Part shown: in pieces, positions 23,721 to 35,433 of the stretch
Layout of the letters: each line of letters opens with the position of its first letter
Position numbering within the stretch: the first letter of the stretch is position 1
Origin: Congeria kusceri
Taxonomy: Eukaryota > Mollusca > Bivalvia > Myida > Dreissenidae
DNA length: 64,000 bases
Direction of reading: 5' to 3'
Assembly: GCA_027627225.1 (NCBI GenBank)
Contig: CM051033.1
Coordinates: forward strand, 49,536,516-49,600,515
Program-made: the position numbers and the translations under genes
The notes under the pieces: model-generated
What the model was told of the DNA's origin: nothing
Seen by the model: the letters and a program-made list of their open reading frames with translations, nothing else
Database searches by the model: none

Positions 23721-25190
23721 ATAGTTCTTGGCCATTAATATTGAAAAGGTGATCAAAGACATACCAACGTCATACCGTTCATTAGCAACGCGCACATTAA
23801 GGATGAGCACCGGCGGCACCGGTTTATAACAGTGTCTAGATGCATCGTTCAGATTTGAATATTCATGTGTTTAAACGGTCAATGCGAAAACTTGATTTAA
23901 AAACATTCAAAAACCATCTGTATTACTTTATAGGTACTAAGACATCTATCTGTTCTGTAAGATTAAGGGTAGTATCAAAAAACGTATTAAGCTTTACAGA
24001 CTGACTAATATATTCATTTTATGTCCATAATACACTTCAGTTAATGAGTCTTGACGTTTTTGAACGATGAAGTCAGGGTTTAATATACGCTCATGGGACA
24101 ACTCAATCAAATGAGGACGGCGGGCATAGAGTTGTTTAGCAAACGATGCCTACTTTCTTTCACTAATATGCAATTATCGACAACGTATGCATCTTCTGTA
24201 TGCGCTATTCTGCTTTTTAAAGAAACCTGTGTAAAATATGGTAATCAAAATACTCACAATTCTGACGTGAAAATGTAAACATGAACGATCAAAACAAACA
24301 TCACCCATATTATAAATTGATTTTTATCTCAGAATGCAAAAACTCTTTTCCCATTATATATACCTTATTTTAACCATTATTATAATTCATTATTAATAGC
24401 TTAATTTGAGATTTGTTTAAGAAATAACCAACAACTTGAGGCCCTTTTCGTTGACACACTCCTTTTAAAGTTATTTAGAAAACACAACAAAAGAAACAGT
24501 TTGGTAAGATGGTCAGTAATAAGAGAAATCGTAAACATCAACAATACGGTATTTTAATCATTACTATTACAAGTGTGCGATGTGTGCACAAAAGAAATAC
24601 ATTTAACTGCTTGGTGATTAGTACATATAACATGTATAACATCAGATTAAGAGCAACCTGCTTTTTCTTCGTATTTTTTTTTGTTTGTTTTTATAGCTCT
24701 AAAGATTGCAACACATATGTACATCGAGTGTGTTTTTGTACTATGACATATGTAATATGTATTTGTATATATGATTTCTTGAATAAAGACGTTGTAATAA
24801 AAAAAAGATGCAGCACATTAATAAGACATTTTCTGTTAACTTATATATCGTTATAATGCCTGCTGGTGTGCTTTTTAATCCAGCAATCATATTTACAACG
24901 CAATGAATATAATACATATCGACGCAAAGGGCGTATATAAAATAAAAAAATTATCATATTTTCTTTTTTTAGCATAAAACAATATATACAGGAAGCAATA
25001 AAACACGCAAACAAGAAGGCCACATCGCCCTAAAACGCTCACCTGTGAAGTCTGGCGTTGCAGTTTCCGAGGAGAATTTTTTAAGACATTGTGCTATTTA
25101 AGACTATACAAACCATGTGACACCTTGGGGGTGGCTAGTTTTGACCCTATTTACAATTTTAAACAGGTAGAATACCGTTTTAAAAAAAAA
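23720..25190. other. Non-coding stretch, nothing assigned
   Basis: A 115-codon plus-strand frame (24509-24856) has a Phe-rich low-complexity middle and no splice or motif support. Around 24330, CAAAAACTCTTTTCCCATTA resembles 10610-10640 next to duplication S, suggesting older exchange between the two regions. Nothing else was recognised. Confidence 0.4.
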
Positions 25191-26250
25191 CAACACACCT
25201 CTCAAAGGAATGCATTCCTAAGTGTAAAAAGTTATAGCTGCATCTAAGCATTGTGTATAGGAAACAAAGTAGGTCGCATGTAAACAATGAGCTTGTGTAT
25301 TTTTTTAAAAACTATTCTATGCTTTAAAACTGTTTTTGTTTTGTGTGTGAAGTGCACTGTCAATCATTATTTGACGCGATGGAAGTTAGTGGGAATAAAT
25401 GTATACATAATAGGAAACTCGTTTCTGGCTAACAATGGTAACTATTATGAGCATATTCTTGGGTAGTGCACTGAGAGTGTGATAAAAGAGGTGTGAATGT
25501 AAATCTCTATCAAACGTTTACAACACACAAGTAGTTTTTGTTATGATTATGCCCAATATGCTTAAAACGCGTTATTGAAAGTCGGTGTTCAATAAATTTA
25601 TTGAAACAAACGGATACATTAAATCTGCTTGATACACATACAGTGCCCAGATCGAAAACCGTGTCACAAGTGGCATTTATAAATAAAATAACAATGATAA
25701 ATACATTCGGTATTTTGGTGTTGTGACGTGTGCTCAGTTAATTAACGCCTATCAAACCATGTGGGTCTATGTCTAATTCACCAAAGAGTAAATAATTTAA
25801 TCTGAAAGTACAAAAGGCATTCATTACGCTTTGTCTGGTTTTAATGACATACTACACCAATTTCTTTTACAGAAGTCGTCTATTGAAATTCTTCGAAACA
25901 GAATAATTTAGTATCATTAAAAACAAAGAACGATCGAAAATCGGAGTTTCGCCTGGAGGCAATAGGTAAAATGTATACACATTATATTCGTTACATCGTT
26001 ACAGAATCCCATAATGTTTTTGAACGCACTTAAAACTATTGTTATTTTAAAAATGCTTAATACATCGAAGGTAGATGCGACAAATGTGCTCTTGCCGAAG
26101 ATAATTAGTCATGAAATGCTATTTATATATATTCGTAGTCTTGCAGAAACGTAATTTCGCACGATTCTTTGCGACTCGAATATTACTATCAATTCCACAT
26201 TCATTAACAAAAGGCAAATCGAATTCCAGCACCGACTAGTATCATCCGTG
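25190..26250. repeat. Diverged tandem duplication D, copy 3
   Basis: Aligns with copy 2: GTTAGTGGGAATAAATG at about 25386, ATGAGCATATTCTTGG at about 25447, AAAACCGTGTCACAAGTGGC at about 25655, and the end AAAAGGCAAATCGAATTCCAGCACCGACTA at about 26210. Spacing from copy 2 is about 2.55-2.65 kb. Confidence 0.6.
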
Positions 26251-26525
26251 CCAACACAAATTTGGTGTCTAGTTCACGAACGTTTAAGTTACAATGGTGT
26301 TGCGAAATATCTACACATATACTGTCTTTCAAGAGCAATGTGCAAATGAAGGAATATCCACTAGCCACGCCGGTTTAAAATAGCATCTAGCACTGCAATG
26401 TCAAGTAAACCGTTCTACGCCGAATATGCTGTGACACCAATGCAATGATAATACTGTGTTCATTTGGGCTTTTTTTTTCAAATGTGTTGTTTTTTACGGA
26501 TATTTTTTATAACAATATTGTCTGA

Positions 26526-27180
26526 GTGATGGGTAAAAAGCTCGTGCCCAATATACCCTGTATTTCAATCTACAGGGTCAGTGTAACAAGTTTATCATAC
26601 CGAGTTCTATTCTTTAATCAATATTGTATTAATAATGTGTTAATTTTGAATGATTGTACGGTGTGGATATTAACTGCTACTGACAATGTATGGAATAATA
26701 CACTGCCAGCATGTGATCTGGCTAAAGTAATGAAAAACAAATACGGTATTCTGCACGAGGTAAGATTTAATTATACTTGTCTTTAAGAGACAGCTACCCT
26801 TACAATTATTAAGCAGATAAGCGATAAAATCAGTGATTGTGTTTCCTCAAAATATCATAACTCCCTGTGCCCATGAAATGGGGAACTTTGTCTAGACACA
26901 TTTCAAAATATTTTGCTTTTTAATATATTAATATTATATTCAAATTTTCCATCTAATGAACTTATTTTTTCACGAAATGGTGCAAATTCAATACTTGATT
27001 TTCTAATTACGCCCCCACCTGTAAAAAACTATAAATTTATAATACTTGGGGGAAGACAATATTAACAATTTTTGGAAAAAATTGGAGGATATTTTGTCAG
27101 GGAAAACTACCTTTTAACTGCACTAAAATTAGCAAAAAAAATCACTGGAAATAAATTACAGACTCAGTATTTTGTGTTCA
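26526..27180 (+). other. Unassigned stretch with weakly protein-like frames
   Basis: One frame (26526-26786) gives WNNTLPACDLAKVMKNKYGI. Another at about 26930-27060 gives FSRNGANSILDFLITPPPVK, vaguely like the end of a LINE endonuclease (…S-x-x-D-Y-x-I-T…). The next LINE coding block starts only at about 27690, with a hairpin and a duplicated flank in between, so linkage is doubtful. I do not recognise a function. Confidence 0.2.
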
Positions 27181-27435
27181 ATACATAAATCAGTCTGCAA
27201 AATATGCCTAATTAACGTCCAAGTGTTGCTTGTTCGCTGTCAGGTTGGCGCAGTGGTTGGTAGTTCTCTTCCTTGACATAAAAAAGTCGGTCAGATAATC
27301 TTTTTTCTGTATTTTCAAAAAAAAGGTCCGCGGATCTGTTTGATTAAACAATTGATTAAAACAATGGCCCTGTGGAAGTTTCGTAAACAAAACACACTTC
27401 AACGAAACGTACATGACGTGGAGTTAAATGCAGAC

Positions 27436-27524
27436 ATGCAAATCGACTTCAGTGCATTACTGACCAACAATGTAACATATTATTTTGGTCAGTGATGCAT
27501 TGGAGTAGTTATGCACATTTGCAT
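27436..27524. repeat. 89-bp imperfect hairpin
   Basis: ATGCAAAT at 27436 mirrors ATTTGCAT at 27517. The inner arms CAGTGCATTACTGACCAA (27450-27467) and TTGGTCAGTGATGCATTG (27485-27502) pair 16 of 18. Likely a tiny MITE or a cruciform-prone sequence. Confidence 0.6.
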
Positions 27525-27640
27525 TTAGCTAAATCATGTAAATTTTCCTCACAGACTTATCATTATTTACCAGCTGGTCAGCGTTAATGTTTACGCTTAA
27601 TTTTGATATTGTTGTATTTTGTGTCTGGCCCCACTCATCG
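27520..27640. repeat. Duplicated flank E, copy 1
   Basis: TGTAAATTTTCCTCACAGAC, then CAGCTGGTCAGCGTTAATGTTTACGCTTAATTT, matches 31438-31500. The partner lies just beyond the LINE remnant. Confidence 0.5.
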
Positions 27641-27689
27641 GTGTTAATTATATGTTGTCCTGGTATAACAACAGACGCCATTTCGTCAT

Positions 27690-29851
27690 GTAATTTAAAA
27701 AACTGTAAATAGGCACAATGACTGCGTCAAGAAGTAAATACAAGAGTAGCCTGCGGAAACTGCACTCAAGAAAAGTCAATAAAATTAAATAAAGTTAAAT
27801 ATAAAAAACGCAAAAGGTTACTGGAATTTATTAAAAGAGAGTAATTTTAAACACAGGCAAACTAAGCTGAGTACAGATACTTTACAGAATATTTTAGATC
27901 TATCAATGATCCTAATGATCGATTTTTCCAGGCCGACGACGATATTATTTATTTTAATAACCATATAATGCAAACTGAATTAAATTCTATGTTTGAGGAA
28001 CTCTATACTCCTTTTACTACCGAAGAATTATCTAAAGGCATTGCCAATCTAACAACTGGAAAAAGTGCGGGGCCAGATCTGATCTTAAATGAATTTAAAA
28101 TAAATGGCGGGAATGAACTCTCACATTATTTGCTTAAAGTGTTTAAAAAAAAAATTATGTCTTGGATATTTTCCAGATAAATGGACCGAAGGTTTTATTG
28201 TACCTATACATAAGAAAGGAGATTTAAATGACCCGAATACTTTTAGAGGGATAACTTTGTTAAGTGTCTTGGGTAAATTGTTCACAACTTTGATTAATAT
28301 TAGGCTATCAAACTGGGCTGAAAATTACCATGTATTGCTTGAAGCTCAAGCAGGATTTCGGGCGAAAATGGGAACAACGGATAACTTTTTTGCACTTCAC
28401 GGTTTAATAAAACGTATTTTAAATCAAAACAAGCAGTTATATTGTTGTTTTAGTGATTGTACAATGGCGTTTGATGACATTGTAAGGGATAACCTTTGGT
28501 ACAAAATATGCTGGCTCGGTATTCGAGGACGACATTTTACAGTTATAAAATCAATTTATACTCATGTGTACACAAAAGTAAAACATCAGAATGGTATCGA
28601 AACTGCATTTGAGAGTAATTTATGTCTAAGACAAGGATAGTGTTTGTCCCCAATTATTGTTTTCTTTGTATATAAATGACCTGGAGGTTATACTGTTTTC
28701 CAAAGGTGCAGGTTGTATTGATATAGACATACTAAAATTCTTCCTACTCATGTATGCGGACGATATTGTAATTTTTGCTGATTCCCCTCAAAATCTTTTA
28801 AATAATCTTGATATTCTTTGTGATTATTGTAAAACCTGGAACCTGACGGTTAATATTAGCAAAATAAAAGTATTAATATTCATAAAATGTTGAAGAATAC
28901 ATCAAGTCCTGCATTTTCTATACGACGGAAATAATATTGAAATTGTTAATAACTTTAAGTATCTTGGAATTGTATTTACAGCAGGGGGTTCATTTAAAGA
29001 AGCAACCCAGACATTAACTTGGCAGGCTCAAAAAGCTATTTTTAAGCTTAAACAGTACCTAGGTAAGTTTGTTAATATAGCCACGGATCACAAATTGGAG
29101 ATGTTTGACAAGCTTGTTAAACCAATATTACTATATGGCTCTGAAGTTTGGGAATTAAAAAAAATGGCGCACATAGAACGAGTGCATACTATGTTTATGA
29201 ATTATATATTACATGTCAAAACTAGCACACAAAATGACTGTATATTATCAGAGACAGGGAGACTTGACTTTTTAACTATGAGTAAAATGAATATGATAAA
29301 GTACTGGTTTAAGGTGATCTGTTCTGAGACTCCAGAGCATAAATTCATTAAAATGATATATAAAATTATGCTAGACGATATTGAAAGTAACCTCCTAAAG
29401 ACCAACTGGGCAAGTCAAGTCAAATCTATTCTTAGTTCATTGGGATTCTTTCATGTCTGGTTAGCACAAGGTGTTGATGATCTTAATGGTTTCTTTTCCG
29501 TATTTAAGCAAAGAATGACTGACAATTTTGTCCAAGGTGCAGAACGACGCATAAATGGCTCTACAAGGGCATTATTTTATAGAAATATTTTCTTCTTTGA
29601 ACTCCAATTTTACCTGAAATGTGTTAACATTGAGAAGAATAGAATTGCACTCAGCAAGTTATGATTGTCGTTTACTTATTGAGACGGGAAGGTGGGATAA
29701 TACTGATATTAGTAATAGAGTTTGCCCAGTTTGCCATGTTCTCGAAGATGAATATCAGTTTATGTTTGAATGTAACATATACTCACAAATAAGACAAAAA
29801 TACATTCCAGTATATTATAGACGTCATCCAAGCATTTTTAAAGCCAGATAG
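27690..29851 (+). pseudogene. LINE reverse transcriptase remnant
   Basis: Domains in order: TGKSAGPDLILNEF (fingers, 28045), DKWTEGFIVPIHKKGDLNDP (28180), GITLLSVLGKLFTTLINIRL, AGFRAKMGTTDN, CCFSDCTMAFDDI (first catalytic Asp region, about 28445), LRQG, MYADDIVIFADS (catalytic Y-A-D-D, about 28750), KPILLYGSEVWE (thumb), and a C-terminal zinc-knuckle-like block SYDCRLLIETGRWD...VCPVCHVLEDEY..MFEC (29660-29775). Frames shift at about 28150, 28645, 28895 and 29640, and stops occur. Its thumb and C-terminal block resemble those at 62727-63869, so the two belong to related lineages. Confidence 0.82.
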
Positions 29852-29964
29852 TTATTTTCCTCACAGAATCCAAATACTATGAAGTTACTAGCTGTTTATG
29901 CATATAGAGCGTTTGAAATGAGAAACAAAGTCAATCTATGATACTTAAGTCATTTAATACTATT

Positions 29965-30525
29965 GCATTATGTCATAATACAGTACATATCACTTATATG
30001 TACAAGTTATGTTCAAATTTGTTTTTCTGTGTGTGTGTGTGTAAAGCATGAGAATACAGTACATATTACATTTATGTATTACTTAAATATAAATTATCTG
30101 TGTAAAGTATGGGAATACTGTACATGTTACTTTTAAGTATTACTTAAATATAAATAAGTATTGTAAAACATGATAATACATTACAGATAACGTTTATGTG
30201 TTACTTAGATTACTTGTATGTATTACTAAGATATAAAATATGTTTGGAAAACATGATACTATACAAGAGATTTTTTTTTGGTATTACTTACATACAACTT
30301 GCTTTTGTAAAACATTAAAATACAATTTAAATCACTTTTATATATTATTTACATATAAACAATTTTTGTTAATCATGAACACACAGTACATTTTACTTTT
30401 ATGTATTGGTTTCATAATTATAAATTATTTTCGTAAAGCATGAAAATACAGTACAGATAAATTCTATGAATTAGAAATTATTCTAGTAAAGCATGACAAT
30501 ACAGTACAGATTCTTTTATCTATTA

Positions 30526-30586
<61 letters not shown>

Positions 30587-30642
30587 TCAGAAATTATTCT
30601 TGTAAAGCATGACAATACAGTACAGATTTCTTTTATCTATTA

Positions 30643-30681
<39 letters not shown>

Positions 30682-30705
30682 CCTTCTTTAAAGCATGATA
30701 ATATT
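29965..30705 (+). repeat. ~60-bp minisatellite in LINE 3' region, about 10 units
   Basis: Units begin TGTAAAGCATGA.AATACAGTACA and continue TTTTATGTATTACTTAAATATAAATTAT. Unit starts are near 30040, 30101, 30161, 30245, 30310, 30369, 30434, 30487, 30603 and 30690. Two late units have expanded AT microsatellites inside them (30525-30585 and 30645-30680), so the microsatellite arose or was copied within the repeat. Confidence 0.8.
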
Positions 30706-31429
30706 ATTTGTTCCCATTGTAAATTTGTTATTATCATGACGATCAGGGGCCATGTTGGCCTTATTTCGTTATTGATACATTCCTAGAGAAGACCATTGTA
30801 TTATCAAATAAATTTATCACTTACTTATTATTAATTTTCGATGGGTAACTTTGAAATCGGCTACAAACTGACTTTTGGCGTATTTATGACTGCAATTTAT
30901 ATTTCTATTTTTCTATAAACAGTTTTTAATCGTTTAACATGCACTTCTATTCAAAAGCGCATATAATAAAAACAAATCGCATGATTTTCCCAGCACAAAA
31001 CGGGATAAATATATATAAAACAATGAATAACGCAGCGGATAATGAAACAATAAAAAAACACGTAAACGCCTAATACTGTACAATAATTAATATATTAATA
31101 AATACATGACATTTGTAAGTTAAACGTATCATGTATGTATCATTTTAACGCATACTACATATAACCGAATAACATCGTAATGAAATGTGGAATCTAAATT
31201 TGCAAAGTTTTGGTTTTACAGAGTTTCCAGTAGCCTCTGTTTTACATGTTCTTGCTCTTAAGCTTACATTCATAAAATATGCTTGCTATGCAATGATTTT
31301 ATGAGGCGCCTGGACGTTTCGAGTGATCGAATGTATGTATCTGATACACTGAATTACCACATAAATCATACAGCGGAATCAGATATGTGTCTTATTATAG
31401 ATAACATTGTTTTGCTTCTTTGTATAATA

Positions 31430-31560
31430 ATAAATAATGTAAATTCTCCCTACAACATTATCTTCTAGCCGGTCAGCGTTTATTTTCATGCTTAATTTGA
31501 AAGTGTTGTTGCATGTGTGCATACTTATTTGTATTATGTTGCATTTATGAACGCATTTTA
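31430..31560. repeat. Duplicated flank E, copy 2
   Basis: GTAAATTCTCCCTACAACATTATC then AGCCGGTCAGCGTTTATTTTCATGCTTAATTT matches 27538-27605 in the same order. Confidence 0.5.
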
Positions 31561-33070
31561 AACTCACAGATAATAGTTACAACTTCAGACTTAAAAAAAC
31601 AACACAATCACTAGTTTATCTCAATCGCAGTGATATCAAGATGTATCACTTTCAACCGCAGCTTTACATCTTATGCACTGAAAGTATGTTTACTTTGTTC
31701 AATTTATTATGAAACTTGCACTGGTCGAACAAAAATCAATATGATATTTTCAAATCTTGACGTTCACTATCCATTCTGATAGAAAGTGCATCAACACACA
31801 ATTTATATAAACTAATGGAACAAAGAAACTGGACATGCTTTTATTGCGTATTATAATAAGTATGTTGTTTGATTTAAGTATGGATGAATTTGGAATCAAA
31901 ATTTTGGGTATACATGGAACTAATCAATAATTGTAATGCCCTTCCAAATTCACCAACATTAAAACGTTAACGTCACCCAAACGAAACTTTAGTGATTTTA
32001 AAAGTTGCAAAGACGACCACTATACTTGTGTTTGATGTTTTCGAAGATTAAACACAACCGTTTACTTTTTAATGATTGATCAATATTTAGGGACATCATG
32101 ATTATTGGTTAGTTCAATGTATAACCTAAATTTTATACCAGTCATTTATATTAATATCTAACAACATATACAAAATGCGCATTTAAAACATGTTCAGTTT
32201 CTTTTTTCTATTAGTATATAAGCGAAATTGAGGCCGAATAAGATTATTAAAGCCAACGTCTGTAAAAAATAACTGTGTTGTGAACAATAATTCAATGCAC
32301 GAAATACCCAATCTTTACGATATCTGAAATTTAATTTGAACCATTGATATTGCCACTAATCAATCGACGATTTGTCTGCTACATATATGTAACGCCGCCG
32401 CAAACATATAAAGTAACAAAACAGTAAACAATGCCATTTGACACTGCTGTTGCGTCTCAATTAGAAACCTTAAGTGTGTGTTCATTTTTAAATACGAAGA
32501 ATGATTATCCAAATTAACGTCTATGTTGCAGCTGATGTCTACTGTACAGCTTTGAAAGTTCAGCTTTATCTAATAACAATCAACTAATGATGTATAAATT
32601 AGCTGTTAAAACGATTTTAATGTCCAATAGTTGGGTACATGGATACTGGCTCCGAGGACGTGTTTGATCCAAAGTACAGGGATGTATTTCTGTTGGGAGT
32701 AAGTTGAGAATTGTTCAATTTCAACTTATAAGTACAGTAGACCACCGTTATTTGGAACACAGATAAACCAAATTTCCCATTTTGTTATCTTTATTTTCGC
32801 AATATATTTTGTCTTGACTATTGTTTTGAGAAATAAGCTGTAACGGATTGTGTTTGTTTACCGCGTTGTGCAAATAAACTTGCCTGCCATTTGCACGCAC
32901 GATTATTAATTGTAATGGTTATAATTATTTTTATGTTTTATATTGAAGAGTCCATAATTGACAACGCAAAATTAACATAATATAATATCGATTTAATATA
33001 TTTATTTAAACATCAGTCACGGCGTAACTTCCATAGCAGTAAATGTAATTAATACAACGATTCGGAACAT
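31560..33070. other. Non-coding stretch, nothing assigned
   Basis: AT-rich, with no frame longer than chance and no repeat structure recognised. Confidence 0.5.
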
Positions 33071-33312
33071 TTTTCAGATGACATTAACTATTAAATATAA
33101 TAACATAATTCGAATTGTGTTTTTATTGTAGCTTTCGGGTTAATATCTTCTGATGTAACTCCAGAATTGAACGTTATACTTAAATCTTTTTTTTTCAGAT
33201 GACAATAACTATTAACTATCGTTACATAATTCGCATGGCGTCTTTATTGTAGCTTATGGGTTGATATATTCTGATTTAACTCCAGAACTGAACGTAATTC
33301 TTAAATCATCTT
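33071..33312. repeat. 121-bp tandem duplication, two copies
   Basis: TTTTCAGATGACATTAACTATTAA at 33071 recurs as TTTTCAGATGACAATAACTATTAA at 33192. Both continue with a TTTATTGTAGCTT..GGGTT block and AACTCCAGAA.TGAACGT. Divergence is moderate. Confidence 0.75.
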
Positions 33313-33814
33313 TGTTTGCAAAAAAATTTATAACATGAGTGTTTCATTTATGGAAATTGCAGAATAGTTTGTATAATTAAAACAATTACTATTTTAAAAC
33401 TCAGATTTAAATCTTCAAAAGACTCAAGTAGCAAAGATAACGGAAATCACATAGAACCGTAATGGAAAGGCCAATGCACACACGAACAAATGAACACATT
33501 TACCACTATATTTATTTTGTCAGCTATCTCACAATCTGCCTTATGAATACAGTTTTATTCAGGGTTAATCTATAATTAAAATTAATACTATCGATTATAA
33601 TAAGCATTAACGTTTACATGCATTAATCACGTTTATATCAATTTCGATCTTTAACCGTACATTATCCTTCAAAAATCTAAATAAAGATACGGAATATATG
33701 GATAACAAGTTGCACTTATTTTTAAATAACATTTGAATGAGTAGACAGAGTAAAACTAAGACAGAGATATAACTTGATTATAGTGCAAATAACACGCAGT
33801 TGTAAAATGGATAT

Positions 33815-34073
33815 GTGGCGCGTCGTGAGTAAACCGGTTTTAATGCATGTGCGTAAAGTGTCGTCCCGGAGGAGCCTGTGCAATCCACACAGGCTAATCC
33901 AGGACGGCACTTTCCGCCTACAGTGAATTTATGTTTAGAAGAGACTTCCTTGGAACAGAAAATACCATAAACGCGGAAAGTGCCGTCCCGGATTAGCCTG
34001 TGCGGACTGCACAGGCTAATCCGGGACGACACTTTATGCACATGCATTAAGTCCGGTTTTCCCACGACGCCCC
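33815..34073. mobile_element. 259-bp double-hairpin element (dreissenid-like MITE)
   Basis: The ends are inverted: GTGGCGCGTCGTGAG...CCGGTTTTAATGCATGTG at the left and CACATGCATTAAGTCCGGTTTT...ACGACGCCCC at the right. Inside lie AAAGTGTCGTCCCGGA and GGACGGCACTTTCCGC, and their mirror. Each half is itself a hairpin, for example TTAGCCTGTGCGGACTGCACAGGCTAA at about 33995-34021. GC-rich against an AT-rich background. I recall very similar sequences as abundant in Dreissena transcripts and genomes; that recollection is the basis for the species hint. Confidence 0.7.
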
Positions 34074-34079
34074 TTCATA

Positions 34080-35230
34080 TGTTGTCCGCCTTGCGATCGA
34101 GATGCTGTGTGTTCCATCCCTAATTCAAAAGCGTTCGAATGCTCTATAAATAAGGCTCTGGATTTGGACACAACGAGATAAATAAACAGGTTTATACTAA
34201 AACTAAGCAACTCGCAGTAATATTATGCAAACCATAAACATTCGTTAAAAGACGACCAATAGCTTTTATCTAAATCTTGCCAACAACTCAAAACCTTTGC
34301 ACCTGCTAGGCAATATTGATATCAATACTCACAGTGAGATGTTTGACATTTTGCAAATACTTAATACATTTTTTTGTTTATCAAAGTAATACTTGGTGTA
34401 CACTAAGAGGCACTTCTAACTGGACCTTTTTCAAATGCGATTTTCTCAGAAACGAAATATGCTATCGGTCTGAAATTGTGTGTAGCCATATAATACATGT
34501 TTTCCAATACATTAGTGGTTAAATCTCACACCTCTGTGGTCAATTATACTTTCACGTGCTCTCACGTGTCAATTCCAATAACTGCACTTGGTAATCGTGC
34601 CGCGCGTAGGAAATCGATAAAACGTGAGTCATTTTATTTAAAGTCGATAATCCTACAAAAAATGCTCATACGATCAATAACATATAATTTTACCGTTCCA
34701 ATAATGCGTATTGAACAACGCGCGCGCATGCGATTGACATGTACCTCGCAATGATATTATTGTACATAACAATACCGAGCTTAAGTGACAGAAATTAATT
34801 CAGCAACACATTTAAATGGAATTTTAATGGAATGTTTTACATAATTTGAAATAAAATAGAAATTAAGAGTAATATAAACGTTTACTCCATTACTTGTCGC
34901 GCAAAAAGGCGTCATGTTTCCACTATTATGAATATCCAGAACAAATACCAGCGCTCAATCAGCAGTGAGCAGGTATTCCCCTGAACTTTGCGCACGATTA
35001 TATTCTGTCCATGAGGCAGATGTGTGTTCCACTCTGAGTGCCAGAGATGACCATACAATATACTTATTGATTGTGTTCTTATAATAATTGTTTTTTCACT
35101 TTTATTTTCATATAATTTAACAGCTTCTGTCTACCAATGATTTCAGTTACTTTTTGGTATCGCAATTTTGCGAATTTGAATAGTGATAGGGTTTAACTTT
35201 TGATATGTTGGGTATTAAAATGACAGCGCT
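34080..35230. other. Non-coding stretch, nothing assigned
   Basis: Short frames only. A few CACGTG E-boxes and CGCGCG dinucleotides near 34555-34740 give a locally CpG-richer patch, but no promoter can be supported. Confidence 0.4.
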
Positions 35231-35234
35231 TAAA

Positions 35235-35264
35235 ATGTTATCTTACACATGTGTAAGATAACAT
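35235..35264. repeat. Perfect 30-bp palindrome
   Basis: Left arm ATGTTATCTTACACA and right arm TGTGTAAGATAACAT with no spacer. It could extrude as a cruciform or be two fused element ends. Confidence 0.95.
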
Positions 35265-35433
35265 GCTCGTAATGGCTGCATTACACGGTAAACAATGTAT
35301 AGAATCTGATAAATAATACTATCCAACATGCTTAGGCTTGCTCAAATATATGCAATTTTTGGACTTAAATTTTCATTCCGGACAATGCAGACCTGACTCA
35401 GCTGAATATGTTCGTAAAATTATCGTATTTATT

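Larger units (their letters stand above)
27690..30835 (+). mobile_element. 5'-truncated LINE remnant (RT part plus repeat-rich 3' region)
   Basis: Coding remnants run from about 27690 (SRSKYKSSLRKLHSRK linker) through the reverse transcriptase and C-terminal domain to 29851. An unusual 3' region made of ~60-bp tandem units (29965-30705) follows, then a unique tail with GGGGCCATGTTGGCCTTA and a final AATAAATTTATCACTTACTTATT (about 30805-30835). No ORF1 is visible and the endonuclease is absent or unrecognisable. Frame breaks show it is inactive. Confidence 0.7.

Noticed and set aside
24509..24856. 115-codon plus-strand frame as a gene
   Set aside because: Phe-rich low-complexity centre, no motif, no splice support, AT-rich composition like its surroundings.
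27240..27320. A-box-like string GGTTGGCGCAGTGG suggesting another SINE
   Set aside because: No B box at the expected distance and no repeat partner seen.
29965..30705. CRISPR-like array of regularly spaced repeats
   Set aside because: The units are whole diverged minisatellite repeats with no unique spacers, inside a eukaryotic LINE.
33722..34065. Minus-strand frames of 62 and 95 codons with Cys and Arg-rich text
   Set aside because: They are translations of the hairpin element at 33815-34073 and repeat with its inverted arms.
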